Below, one piece after another: positions 40,736 to 48,758 of a stretch of 64,000 bases of DNA. The notes under the pieces were generated by a model. It ran no database searches. It saw nothing but the letters and a program-made list of their open reading frames with translations, and had not been told where the DNA came from. The stretch's first letter is position 1. Each line of letters opens with the position of its first letter. Location: contig JAEWFD010000045.1 in NCBI GenBank assembly GCA_023388995.1, positions 1-64,000 on the forward strand, read 5' to 3'. The DNA is from Bacillota bacterium (lineage in GTDB: Bacteria > Bacillota_I > Bacilli_A > Erysipelotrichales > Erysipelotrichaceae). Position numbers and translations under genes: made by a program.

Positions 40736-42054
40736 AGTTCCTCCTTGCTGGTTGCCCGTACTGTCAAAATCCCGTCCGGATAGCGGATCGTCAGATCCTG
40801 CTCTATGGCAACTGTATGAATAGATTTCTGCAATACTCCATTCTGGTATGTTAATACATATCCCTTTTTCATCACAGCCAGCGGGCTGTATGCTTCTAGC
40901 TTTGTCATCAAAACAAGCAATACTTGCGCATGTTTCTGATGCATTTGCTGCATTTGATGCATGAGTTGCATCCGATAGCGCAGCAGCTCCTGCTGATACC
41001 CCTGTATTCGCTGGTGCGTATGCAAAAACACTTGCTTCATCTGACTCAATTCATGCTGATAGCGCTCCACCAGCGACACAACATTATATAAGCTATGCTC
41101 CAGTTGCATCAGCTGATATTGCTTGCTTTGAATGAAACGCGTCGGATCTTTAAAGAAAGCATTGGACCGGATATGCGCAAACAATTCTTTGCTGCGCTTC
41201 AGACTATGCTGCATACGCTGCTCCAAACGGCTGCGATATTGCCATAGCTGAAATTTCACATCATCGATATTAGGTGTGGCTAATTCGGCAGCTGCCGTTG
41301 GTGTTGGCGCCCGAAGATCGCTGACATAATCCACAAGCGTAGTATCTGTTTCATGCCCGACGCCGCTCACCACAACACTTGCGCAATGGTAGACAGCGCG
41401 CAGCACAGCTTCTTCATTAAAACACCATAAATCCTCTATGGAGCCGCCCCCGCGCACCAATAATATCACATCGCAATGCTGCTTGTCCGCAAACTGAATG
41501 GCATCAGCCAAATCAAGCGCGGCCGCTTTTCCTTGTACAAGAGATGGAATAAAAGTAATTCTCGCCACCGGCCAGCGCCGCCGCAACGTAGTGAATACAT
41601 CTTGCGTTGCTGCTCCCTCTTTCGCCGAAATCACTGCGATGCTGCCAGGAAAAGACGGCAGCTGTTTCTTATGGCCGGGATCAAACAAACCTTCCAGCTG
41701 CAGTCGTTGCTTTAATTCTTCTAATTGCTGATACAAAAGACCAATACCTTGCTGTTCCAGGCTGGTGACATATATCTGTACCTGCCCGCTGGATTCAAAC
41801 ATCGAAACACTTCCGTGCAGAAAGACTTGCATTCCGTTTTCTACCGGGAAGCTAACTTTACTCGCTTGGCTGGCAAACATTACACAGGCTATTTTTGAAC
41901 GCTCATCCTTCAATGTAAAATACCAATGACCACTGCGATGAAAGACAACATTAGACAACTCGCCTTTGGCATATACCGCCTGCAAGTTTTGGTCTACATC
42001 CAGTTTGCGTTTTACATATTGAACTAATTGCGTGACGCTAATTGCCGATTTCAT
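40732..42054 (-). CDS. xseA: Exodeoxyribonuclease VII large subunit
   Basis: The large catalytic subunit has about 440 residues, with an N-terminal OB fold (AVYAKGELSNVVFHRSGHWYF), the nuclease core (PSFPGSIAVISAKEGAATQD, VRGGGSIEDLWCFNEE, GVGHETDTTLVDYVSDLRAPTPTAAAE) and a C-terminal coiled coil. The start at 42054 gives the usual MKSAISVTQL beginning. An upstream in-frame ATG at 42123 would make it overlap nusB by 86 bases and adds non-family residues. There is no folD gene between nusB and xseA, unlike Bacillus. Confidence 0.93.
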   Translation of the reverse strand: MKSAISVTQLVQYVKRKLDVDQNLQAVYAKGELSNVVFHRSGHWYFTLKDERSKIACVMFASQASKVSFPVENGMQVFLHGSVSMFESSGQVQIYVTSLEQQGIGLLYQQLEELKQRLQLEGLFDPGHKKQLPSFPGSIAVISAKEGAATQDVFTTLRRRWPVARITFIPSLVQGKAAALDLADAIQFADKQHCDVILLVRGGGSIEDLWCFNEEAVLRAVYHCASVVVSGVGHETDTTLVDYVSDLRAPTPTAAAELATPNIDDVKFQLWQYRSRLEQRMQHSLKRSKELFAHIRSNAFFKDPTRFIQSKQYQLMQLEHSLYNVVSLVERYQHELSQMKQVFLHTHQRIQGYQQELLRYRMQLMHQMQQMHQKHAQVLLVLMTKLEAYSPLAVMKKGYVLTYQNGVLQKSIHTVAIEQDLTIRYPDGILTVRATSKEEL

Positions 42055-42424
42055 CCAAAACACCATTGATGAGGCGATAGGATGGCTCGTCACAATATTC
42101 CTTGGCAAATTCCACTGCTTCATTGATCACAACAGCTCTGTCTGCTTTTTCATCTAATATCTCATGAGTTGCCAGCAGCAAGATTGCCTGCTCCACATAA
42201 CCCAGTCTTGAAAAAGACCACTCTTTTAAATTCTTTTCAATACAAGATTGGTAATAATCGAGCTGCTCCAAGCACTCGATCACACAATCCAAAATATAAG
42301 GATCGATATCTGCCAAAGGTTGTTCACATAAATCTTCCAAGATTTCCCGAATATCCTTTTTCAGTAATAAATATTGATATAAACTAAACATTGCTGTTTT
42401 TCTCAAAGAACGTCTGCTTGCCAT
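42038..42424 (-). CDS. nusB: Transcription antitermination factor NusB
   Basis: NusB binds boxA RNA with S10 in rRNA antitermination. The 128-residue all-helical protein has the family features MASRRSLRKTAMFSLYQ at the N-terminus and VVINEAVEFAKEYCDEPSYRLINGVLDEI at the C-terminus. Its end overlaps the start of xseA. Confidence 0.94.
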   Translation of the reverse strand: MASRRSLRKTAMFSLYQYLLLKKDIREILEDLCEQPLADIDPYILDCVIECLEQLDYYQSCIEKNLKEWSFSRLGYVEQAILLLATHEILDEKADRAVVINEAVEFAKEYCDEPSYRLINGVLDEIGN

Positions 42425-42480
42425 ACATAGCCTCCATCATATTGCATTATTTTACCACGAATCACTGAAAACACAAAGAA

Positions 42481-42502
42481 AAAAACACCCGTATGGGTGC
42501 TA
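42481..42502 (-). terminator. Terminator of the yqhY gene
   Basis: CACCC (42486-42490) pairs with GGGTG (42495-42499), followed by a run of T on the minus strand. It overlaps the stop codon. A gap of 75 bases separates it from nusB. Confidence 0.65.
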
Positions 42503-42826
42503 AAACAAAAACCCGACAACGCTGATGTCAATCATATCCGCTTTGATTTCACACATATGTTGAATCGCTGTATACACCTTGGTTTGCAAATCGGAGCAAA
42601 CATCGCTGACATTCAAGCCATACTTCACTTTCACTTCCGCCCGAATCATCAATTTATCCTTCAAAAGACGCACGGAAATGCTCTTCTTGAATGGCGTAGC
42701 TTCCAACAGCTGCACTTGCTCATATTCCCGGATGGTAATTTCCGTAATTGTCTCAAACACACCTTTGGTTAATGCGATATTTCCATTTTCATTTGCTTTA
42801 TGAATTGCATAATATTCTTGTGCCAT
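42500..42826 (-). CDS. Asp23/Gls24 family envelope stress protein, YqhY-like
   Basis: This 108-residue protein is of the Asp23/Gls24 type, with GNIALTKGVFETITEITIREYEQV and a beta-alpha core ending in IDISVVGFLF. In Bacillus YqhY lies directly upstream of nusB, as here; it has been linked to acetyl-CoA carboxylase control, but accBC are missing from this locus. A shared position rather than biochemistry underlies the name. Confidence 0.85.
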   Translation of the reverse strand: MAQEYYAIHKANENGNIALTKGVFETITEITIREYEQVQLLEATPFKKSISVRLLKDKLMIRAEVKVKYGLNVSDVCSDLQTKVYTAIQHMCEIKADMIDISVVGFLF

Positions 42827-42871
42827 AAGTTGTTCACCAATCCTTTATAGCACTATTATAGCGAATGCCGT

Positions 42872-43339
42872 TCATTTTTTCAACCGAAAAGAAACCTCGA
42901 CGGCGTATTGCCTGTCACTGGAAGATAATGCAACACTGATGATCTGGGCCGCTTCTTCCATATTCCCTTGGTCTGTTTCCACAACAACTTTCATCTGGTT
43001 GCCTTCCACTTCTACAAAGCTGCTCATAAATCCCAGCCCAAGCAAGGCTGAGCGCATGTTTTCTTCGGTTAGTTTACTGGTTTCCAATTGTTCCATCACT
43101 TCCAATGCCGTTTTCTTATCGGCTTCTGTGGAAGATGCGGAAGCAAGAATACCGGAATTATCGGAGATCAGTTTGGTACGTTTTTCTTCTAGTTTGTCCT
43201 GCAGAAAGCGAATACTCCCCTCTACTGTGTCACTTACCATCAAGTCATCCAGCGGCTTGATCGGTGATGTAATGTAATAGATAGAAAGCATAAGTATGAG
43301 GGAAAAAAGTGTGATAAATACGAGCGCTTGCTTGTTCAT
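42872..43339 (-). CDS. spoIIIAH: SpoIIIAH-like sporulation protein
   Basis: SpoIIIAH is the mother-cell half of the SpoIIQ-SpoIIIAH channel that joins the two cells during engulfment. This 155-residue protein has an N-terminal membrane helix at 7-27, a linker, and a C-terminal YscJ/FliF-like domain at about 90-155 (MRSALLGLGFMSSFVEVEG). B. subtilis has an eight-gene spoIIIAA-AH operon between efp and accB. Here only AH remains, directly between efp and yqhY. A sigma-E-like promoter precedes it. Confidence 0.85.
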   Translation of the reverse strand: MNKQALVFITLFSLILMLSIYYITSPIKPLDDLMVSDTVEGSIRFLQDKLEEKRTKLISDNSGILASASSTEADKKTALEVMEQLETSKLTEENMRSALLGLGFMSSFVEVEGNQMKVVVETDQGNMEEAAQIISVALSSSDRQYAVEVSFRLKK

Positions 43340-43361
43340 AATAATCCTCTCCTATCGATTC

Positions 43362-43390
43362 ATTCTATGATAGCCATGATGAATTCATGA
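43362..43390 (-). promoter_or_regulatory. Possible sigma-E promoter of spoIIIAH
   Basis: On the minus strand CATAGAAT (43362-43369) differs from the sigma-E -10 CATACANT at one base. It lies 14 bp after TCATGAA (43384-43390), which shares four of seven bases with the -35 TCATATT. Confidence 0.4.
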
Positions 43391-43395
43391 ACAAA

Positions 43396-43415
43396 AAAAC
43401 GGCTTATGCCGTTTT
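43396..43415 (-). terminator. Terminator of efp
   Basis: AAAACGGC (43396-43403) and GCCGTTTT (43408-43415) form a perfect stem with a 4-base loop, followed by three further T on the minus strand. It overlaps the efp stop codon. Confidence 0.85.
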
Positions 43416-43971
43416 ATGCGCGAGATGAATATTTTCCGTCTGCAGTGGTAACTAAAACCAATTCGCCATTGGAGATAAATAACGGAACTTTAATTTCCAG
43501 TCCGGTTTCAAGCACAGCATTTTTAGATGCACTTGTTGCCGTATCCCCTTTTACTGCCGGTTCACATTCCACAATTTCCAGTGTTACTTTATCCGGCAGA
43601 ATAACACCTAAGATTTCATGTTCATACATTTGAATCGTTGCAGAATCATTTGGTTTCAAAAACTTCATTTCCCATTCAAGGCGGCCTTTTTCGATCTCAA
43701 TTTGATCATAAGTCACATTATCCATGAATACCAGCGCTTCACCGGCATCATATAAATATTGCATTTCTTTCTTCTCAACATGAGCTTGTTCAACTTTGTC
43801 ACCACCGGTAAAAGTAAGTTCGGTAATGGTACCGGAACGCAAGTTTTTAACCTTTGTTTTTACGATCATTTGGCGCATTGCTGTCTTGTTATGAGAAATA
43901 TCTAATACGACATAAATATTATTTTCATATTCAAGGGTTGTTCCTGGACGTAAGTCATTGACAATAAGCAT
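43414..43971 (-). CDS. efp: Elongation factor P
   Basis: EF-P relieves ribosome stalling at proline runs. The 185-residue protein has the three beta-barrel domains of the family, with N-terminal LRPGTTLEYENNIYVVL and the tip KTAMRQMIVKTK (Arg/Met region rather than a free Lys at the tip is hard to align by eye). The C-terminal signature is YEHEILGVILPDKVTLEIVE. AAGGAGAG precedes the ATG. Confidence 0.95.
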   Translation of the reverse strand: MLIVNDLRPGTTLEYENNIYVVLDISHNKTAMRQMIVKTKVKNLRSGTITELTFTGGDKVEQAHVEKKEMQYLYDAGEALVFMDNVTYDQIEIEKGRLEWEMKFLKPNDSATIQMYEHEILGVILPDKVTLEIVECEPAVKGDTATSASKNAVLETGLEIKVPLFISNGELVLVTTADGKYSSRA

Positions 43972-44002
43972 AAAGTCTCTCCTTTTCTAATTCACGTTAT
44001 CT

Positions 44003-44030
44003 ATTGTAATCGAATCCTTAAAAAAGTCAA
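44003..44030 (-). promoter_or_regulatory. Sigma-A promoter of efp
   Basis: TTGACT (44025-44030), 16 bp and TACAAT (44003-44008) on the minus strand, 31 bases before the efp start codon. Confidence 0.65.
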
Positions 44031-44103
44031 GTTACGATCCTTGATTCTTCACAATGTGCCCCAAAATTGTTGAATGAAGAGTATGCGAACATCATTCTTA
44101 GGC

Positions 44104-44481
44104 TTATGGCCCCATATTTTGCGGTATTGCTTGCAGACAGCGACATCCTTCATCGTAAAGCAACTTTTCATAGCGGTAGATATCATAGTAGTTTAGTTCC
44201 ATCATGACAATCCTTTCTTTCCTATGAAAAGTAACTATGATCGTTGTTCTATCATCTTCATAAGAAAAGTTCTGATAGTAGCCATCATTGATTTCATTGC
44301 GAATATAATACAGCATCTCTAAATAAAGCAGATGCATTGGCTGATACATCTCTACACGCTGCACCATCGAACGCAATATATGAATGCGCAGCAAACTAGC
44401 TGCAATCACAATGGATGCCAGTCCCAGCATAATACTGTAATAAACACTAATCACGCCACCATTCTTTTTTTCCAAGCACAT
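44104..44481 (-). CDS. comGG: Competence pseudopilus protein, ComGG-like
   Basis: This 125-residue protein has a short basic leader ending GG before VISVYYSIMLGLASIVIAASLL, a prepilin-type helix, and a variable C-terminal domain. Position as the last gene of the comG operon supports ComGG. Sequence conservation in this family is low, so the letter rests on order. It overlaps the end of comGF by 35 bases. Confidence 0.65.
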   Translation of the reverse strand: MCLEKKNGGVISVYYSIMLGLASIVIAASLLRIHILRSMVQRVEMYQPMHLLYLEMLYYIRNEINDGYYQNFSYEDDRTTIIVTFHRKERIVMMELNYYDIYRYEKLLYDEGCRCLQAIPQNMGP

Positions 44482-44887
44482 ACCGCCACTCCTTTTGTGA
44501 ACGTTTAAACTGCAGAATAATCAGCTCATCTTCAAAGCAGAATAGCACTTCTTCGATGCTTGCAAGATAAATCACCGTGCCTGGCTTTCTGATCAAACGC
44601 TGATTAATCATTTCCAAAATTACTTCTTCACCTTCATATTGCATGGTCAGGCGAGATTCATTGAGGGATAGTATTTCACTGCGGGCTACCAGTTCTTGCA
44701 GCTGCATAATGCCATGCAGATCATGCATCAAAAACAGCGAGGGCTGTTGTATGAAAAGGCGCAGCGCTGATGTCATCAACATCGTACAGAAACTAACCAC
44801 AAATACGGCGAGCATCACTTCCATGGAGATGTAAGCGCCTCGATTAGGCAGCGGTCCCGGCAGCCTTCTTCGTTGAGTTTCCACCAT
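44447..44887 (-). CDS. comGF: Competence pseudopilus protein ComGF
   Basis: This 146-residue minor pseudopilin has an N-terminal leader ending at NRG, a hydrophobic helix YISMEVMLAVFVVSFCTMLM and a C-terminal domain with FCFEDELIILQF. This fits ComGF (PF15980). It overlaps comGE by 73 bases and comGG by 35, so the operon is very compact. Confidence 0.8.
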   Translation of the reverse strand: MVETQRRRLPGPLPNRGAYISMEVMLAVFVVSFCTMLMTSALRLFIQQPSLFLMHDLHGIMQLQELVARSEILSLNESRLTMQYEGEEVILEMINQRLIRKPGTVIYLASIEEVLFCFEDELIILQFKRSQKEWRYVLGKKEWWRD

Positions 44888-45057
44888 TCATATTCCTTTC
44901 CTTGCCATACTTGCTGCTGTTTTTCCAGATACTGGGCAGCCTTATTCGTGACTGTTTTATGGCCGGCGATGAGAGCCACCAGAAGAAGCACCACACAAAG
45001 GGCTAATAACGCATCAATGAGAATCATGCCGGAGTTTGCCGATCTCAAACATGCCAC
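44815..45057 (-). CDS. comGE: Small pseudopilin, ComGE-like
   Basis: This 80-residue protein has a type IV pilin-like leader ending NSG before MILIDALLALCVVLLLVALIAG, with the Asp in place of the usual Glu5 (ID), and a short tail. Order between comGD and comGF supports ComGE. It overlaps both neighbours. Confidence 0.65.
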   Translation of the reverse strand: MACLRSANSGMILIDALLALCVVLLLVALIAGHKTVTNKAAQYLEKQQQVWQGKEYEWWKLNEEGCRDRCLIEALTSPWK

Positions 45058-45439
45058 CTCCCAGCCATATTGTCAGAGTAAGCTGATCGTTTTTTGTATA
45101 AAAAAGAAGCGTAGCTGCCCGATTCACATTACCATGCTCATTGTAAGAAATCGTTTCCGGATTTTGCAGCAAAACAGATCCGAAGTAAGGATATATTTTT
45201 TCATTCAATCTGATCTGCTCATGATTCAGTTCCACCGTCACAGTCTGCTGCATCAATAAGCTCTGATTCTTTGCTTCCGCAAGCAAATCGCCTGCCAGCT
45301 GAACACTTTTCAGCAATGCCTGCCGCTGCATTTGCCTTGCAATCATGGACCCTGCAAATGTACCCAATACACCTAAGAACGCAAATGCCAGCAGCAACTC
45401 CATTACGGTGTAGCCGCTACTGCCGGATTGCTTGTCCAT
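45014..45439 (-). CDS. comGD: Competence pseudopilin ComGD
   Basis: This 141-residue minor pseudopilin has the cleavage region SSG before YTVMELLLAFAFLGVLGTFA, with Glu5 preserved (ME). The C-terminal part is beta-rich, with TVTVELNHEQIRLN. It overlaps comGC by 23 bases. It should need the prepilin peptidase ComC, which is not in this window. Confidence 0.82.
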   Translation of the reverse strand: MDKQSGSSGYTVMELLLAFAFLGVLGTFAGSMIARQMQRQALLKSVQLAGDLLAEAKNQSLLMQQTVTVELNHEQIRLNEKIYPYFGSVLLQNPETISYNEHGNVNRAATLLFYTKNDQLTLTIWLGGGMFEIGKLRHDSH

Positions 45440-45719
45440 CTACAATCACAATCTCTTCATTGCCGGGGCACTTCATTTGCTGCTCCTTGATTAAGCCAAG
45501 ATCAAGGAGATCCTCCATTGATTGCGGTATTTCCCCCGTTTCCAGTTCATATTGAATAATATTGCTGTTGATCACATCGACCAATGAATCACAGCCTTTC
45601 TCTCGAATCATAGCTAGTCTTCGCTGAATATTGGGTAATGTCAGAAGAAAGATCAATGAAATAATCGATAATACAATCAGCATTTCTAAAATTGTGAATC
45701 CTGCTTGTTTTTCTTTCAT
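45417..45719 (-). CDS. comGC: Major competence pseudopilin ComGC
   Basis: This 100-residue type IV-like major pseudopilin of the DNA-uptake pseudopilus has a leader ending QAG, then FTILEMLIVLSIISLIFLL with the conserved Glu5. Two Cys residues, at about 43 and 83, could form the intramolecular disulfide known in ComGC. It starts 9 bases after comGB ends. Confidence 0.9.
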   Translation of the reverse strand: MKEKQAGFTILEMLIVLSIISLIFLLTLPNIQRRLAMIREKGCDSLVDVINSNIIQYELETGEIPQSMEDLLDLGLIKEQQMKCPGNEEIVIVDGQAIRQ

Positions 45720-45728
45720 AATAGCTCC

Positions 45729-46760
45729 TTATAGCTGTGCCAGCAGATCCAGCGGTGCAAATAATACTTGAGTGATGATCAATACAATTACAGCAACACT
45801 GCCATACGCTACAATTTGCATGATCCGCACAAAGCGCTTCTGATATCGTTCCAGCTGCTGTTTGGAACGTGTAATAAAAGCATGAAGATAGTCTTCCAGC
45901 TGCTGTGTCCGGCTGCCAATTTCAAAACAAAGACATAAGTTGCTGCTTAACATCTGACTTTCCCGGATTGCATCAGGAAGTGATACACCTGAAAGAAGCG
46001 CCTCATCAATTCGCAGCGCACATTCCATCGACAACGGACGATGACGCATCTGCTTCAAAAAACTGATGGCATCCAACGTAGATTGTCCCTTGCAGGCCAG
46101 CCAATAGCCCGCAAAGATCATGCTATGAAAAAATTTAAAGGGATGTTCCGGCGCATAACGATTGCACCACATAAAGCATGCCAGCTGTTTTTCTTTGGTA
46201 AAACAATATATCCAAAGACAACTCGCAAGGATAACAAGAACCACAGCTGCACCTAAAAAAAGCAGCAAGCCTGCAGATGCGTTTCGCAGCAGAACATGTC
46301 CTGTTAATCCCATCGCTTCCATCAGCTGGATCATCATAGGCAGCACATATCCAACCATCACTGCGATGCAAGACATTGAAACTGCAAAAATGAAAAGAGG
46401 ATAAGCGATTGCTTGCCAGAACTGGTCCTTCAATGTCTTTTCATATTCATACATGGCAATGCTTTGATGCAAAGCCTGCGCAACTTCGCAATATTGCAAA
46501 AAGAACTGAAAATGAAGATTCAAATTAGGAATATCAATCAAATGATCACCAAGCGGGCTGCCACTTGACAATTCGCTCCGAAGCGCTGCTATCCGCTTCT
46601 GGGTGCGGCTGGCAGCGATAATGCTTAAACACGCATCCAAATCATGACCGCAATCCAACAGCCTGGCAATTGCTGCATAATCATCGATTGTAAAGCTGTT
46701 CCTTGTTTGCTTCCGTCTTTGTGATTTGTTTTTGAAGAACTGCTTTCGCCATAATGTCAT
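45729..46760 (-). CDS. comGB: Competence pseudopilus platform protein ComGB
   Basis: This GspF-type polytopic membrane protein of about 343 residues has two repeated cytoplasmic helical domains. Three membrane segments lie near FWQAIAYPLFIFAVSMSCIAVMVGYV, LLLFLGAAVVLVILASCLWIY and the C-terminal VAYGSVAVIVLIITQVLFAP. The start is uncertain: the frame is open back to 46829, well inside comGA. The ATG at 46760 gives a basic N-terminus and an 80-base overlap with comGA. Confidence 0.85.
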   Translation of the reverse strand: MTLWRKQFFKNKSQRRKQTRNSFTIDDYAAIARLLDCGHDLDACLSIIAASRTQKRIAALRSELSSGSPLGDHLIDIPNLNLHFQFFLQYCEVAQALHQSIAMYEYEKTLKDQFWQAIAYPLFIFAVSMSCIAVMVGYVLPMMIQLMEAMGLTGHVLLRNASAGLLLFLGAAVVLVILASCLWIYCFTKEKQLACFMWCNRYAPEHPFKFFHSMIFAGYWLACKGQSTLDAISFLKQMRHRPLSMECALRIDEALLSGVSLPDAIRESQMLSSNLCLCFEIGSRTQQLEDYLHAFITRSKQQLERYQKRFVRIMQIVAYGSVAVIVLIITQVLFAPLDLLAQL

Positions 46761-47667
46761 CCAGCCGTTCGTGGCTTGCAGTGCTCCCTTGCATGTATTG
46801 CTGTATTTGCTCCCGCTCCATAATTTCATAGATACACACCTTCCTGTTTTTTGTTCTTCCTTTCAGAATGCGCTGGCTTGTGATGCAAAGCAATGTTTGC
46901 TCCAAATCAGTCCTGCTGACACCAAGTTCCTGCATCCGCGCAATTACCCCTTCACAATCGGTTGCATGAATGCTGCTTAGCACCAAATGTCCCGTCAATG
47001 CACCGCGAATTACCAAATGGGCAGTTTTTTCATCGCGAATCTCCCCTACCATTATCACATCCGGATCATGCCGCAGAATCTGCTTCAAAGCCTCTTCATA
47101 CGTCAGCTGCCGCTGCTCATTCACCTGAATTTGAATCAAACCCTCTTGATACATCTCAATAGGATCTTCCAGCGTCATAATATTGCGCTGCATCGTTGCC
47201 CTGATATAAGCCAAAAGTGCATATAAAGTCGTTGTCTTCCCGCAGCCAGTCGGACCGCTCAGCAAGATCAGCCCTTGCGGCGCTGCCGCAACTTGCTTAA
47301 ACTTTTGATTTTGATACGAGAGGAAACTAAGCTCATCCAGCTGTATCCGCAATGCATGATTCAAAATACGCAGCACGCCTGTTTCTATCCGATTTGTTGT
47401 CAGGTATGAAAAACGCAATGATACAACCTGCTGATCAATCCTGCACTCCAGCTGACCCGTTTGCGGCAAGCTGCTAAAAGATAGATCCAGTCCTGCCTTA
47501 TACCGCAAAAAAGCAATGAAACGAGCCTCACAAGGAATATCACATGGAAATAACCCCGCAGGTTTGCGCATGGATACCACTACAGCTTTTTCTTTTACTA
47601 CAAAATGGATATCACTAACCTGTTCTTTCAAAGCCACTTGAAGCAACTGCTTGAGATATGCTTCCAT
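46681..47667 (-). CDS. comGA: Competence pseudopilus ATPase ComGA
   Basis: This GspE-type hexameric ATPase of 328 residues powers pseudopilus assembly for DNA uptake. Walker A is GPTGCGKTTTLYALL near 133-147, the Asp box and Walker B are MTLEDPIE and IMVGEIRDEKTA, and the His box is LSSIHATD. The N-terminal domain is short, as in Gram-positive members. It is the first gene of the seven-gene comG operon. AGGGT precedes the ATG. Confidence 0.93.
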   Translation of the reverse strand: MEAYLKQLLQVALKEQVSDIHFVVKEKAVVVSMRKPAGLFPCDIPCEARFIAFLRYKAGLDLSFSSLPQTGQLECRIDQQVVSLRFSYLTTNRIETGVLRILNHALRIQLDELSFLSYQNQKFKQVAAAPQGLILLSGPTGCGKTTTLYALLAYIRATMQRNIMTLEDPIEMYQEGLIQIQVNEQRQLTYEEALKQILRHDPDVIMVGEIRDEKTAHLVIRGALTGHLVLSSIHATDCEGVIARMQELGVSRTDLEQTLLCITSQRILKGRTKNRKVCIYEIMEREQIQQYMQGSTASHERLDDIMAKAVLQKQITKTEANKEQLYNR

Positions 47668-47713
47668 ACCCTACCCTCCATTCTGTTGTATGGAAACAAA
47701 GCCCCAAAATCCT

Positions 47714-47744
47714 AAAAAAAAATCTATTCCCTCGGGGAATAGAT
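47714..47744 (-). terminator. Terminator of the MBL-fold hydrolase gene
   Basis: A 10-bp stem ATCTATTCCC (47722-47731) with 47735-47744 and a 3-base loop is followed by nine T on the minus strand. This strong terminator separates the hydrolase gene from the comG operon. Confidence 0.9.
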
Positions 47745-48352
47745 CAGCGTCCTAAATATGGATTATATTGCAATTCGTGCTTCAGTGTTGTACTTTCTTC
47801 ATGACCCGGATACACAATCAGCTCAGGGTCTAATGTTGCGATCATCCGCAACGTATTCTTCATCTTCGAGGGGTTGGAAGTATCCAAATCAGTTCTTCCA
47901 ATGTCCTCTAAAAACAAAACATCTCCGCTAAATAACTGACCACGATAGATCATCATCATACAACCCTCTGTATGACCAGGAGCATGGATGAATTCCACAT
48001 CAAAGCCATGCAAATTCATTTTTCCTTCCGTCACAAAATGAATGGGACTGGAAATATGGATCCGATGGGTCGCTCTGCTCACTTTGCTCGGCTGGCTGAC
48101 AAGTTCATGATCATCTTCATGCATATAAACAGGAATCTGATAGTGGCGATGCAGTTCATCCACAGCTCCGATATGGTCGAAATGACCATGTGTCAGAACA
48201 ATTGCTGCCGGCACAATTTCTTCTTTTTCCAAAAAAGCCATAATACGTTCTGCCTTGGCACCTGGATCTATAATTAAAGCACGCTTTGCATCATCTTCCA
48301 CAATATAACAATTGGTTTGCAGCATCCCTAATGCTATTGTTGTTGTTCTCAT
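47744..48352 (-). CDS. MBL-fold hydrolase, glyoxalase II/YqgX type
   Basis: This 202-residue metallo-beta-lactamase-fold enzyme has the metal motif LTHGHFDHIGA, later ligands in HAPGHTEGC, SGDVLF and YPGHE, and an acidic substrate-site segment. In Bacillus yqgX lies just upstream of comGA too. A thioester hydrolase (glyoxalase II-like) or a bacillithiol-related role is possible; the substrate is not determined. Confidence 0.88.
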   Translation of the reverse strand: MRTTTIALGMLQTNCYIVEDDAKRALIIDPGAKAERIMAFLEKEEIVPAAIVLTHGHFDHIGAVDELHRHYQIPVYMHEDDHELVSQPSKVSRATHRIHISSPIHFVTEGKMNLHGFDVEFIHAPGHTEGCMMMIYRGQLFSGDVLFLEDIGRTDLDTSNPSKMKNTLRMIATLDPELIVYPGHEESTTLKHELQYNPYLGR

Positions 48353-48364
48353 AGCAGCTGTTTA

Positions 48365-48384
48365 TAAAAAAAGCCCACCGGCTT
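48365..48384 (-). terminator. Terminator of rpmG
   Basis: AAGCC (48371-48375) pairs with GGCTT (48380-48384) and is followed by seven T on the minus strand, just past the rpmG stop codon. Confidence 0.7.
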
Positions 48385-48387
48385 CTT

Positions 48388-48537
48388 TTACTTCTTCTCC
48401 TTATGAGTAGTTTGTTTATTGCAACGTGGGCAGTATTTTTTTATTTCCATTTTTTCTGGATGTTTGCGTTTGTTACGTGTTCCGATGTAATTTTGCTCAG
48501 CACAAACTGTACATTGAAATGTCAATTTATCTCTCAT
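48388..48537 (-). CDS. rpmG: 50S ribosomal protein L33
   Basis: This 49-residue zinc-binding ribosomal protein has two CxxC pairs (CTVC and CPRC), so it is the zinc-type L33. The ATG at 48537 follows AGGAGGA; a longer frame upstream is not family-like. It is transcribed alone with its own extended -10 promoter and terminator. Confidence 0.95.
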   Translation of the reverse strand: MRDKLTFQCTVCAEQNYIGTRNKRKHPEKMEIKKYCPRCNKQTTHKEKK

Positions 48538-48565
48538 GGTTGCTCCTCCTAAATCATGCTCGCAA

Positions 48566-48574
48566 ATTATATCA
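48566..48574 (-). promoter_or_regulatory. Extended -10 promoter of rpmG
   Basis: TGATATAAT on the minus strand lies about 28 bases before the rpmG start codon; no clear -35 is present. Confidence 0.5.
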
Positions 48575-48758
48575 TAAAACAATTATAAATACTAGTATCA
48601 AAAAACAGAACTTATCATTACGGAAGCTAAATATAATCCTGTCAGCCAAGCAAGATTATTCCTGTTTTTCAACAAAAAGATCAATCATTGCAATGCCTTC
48701 CGCTGAGCAATGCAGCTATTTCTCAAAAGACTGCAAGAAAGCAATACCACTGATCTGT

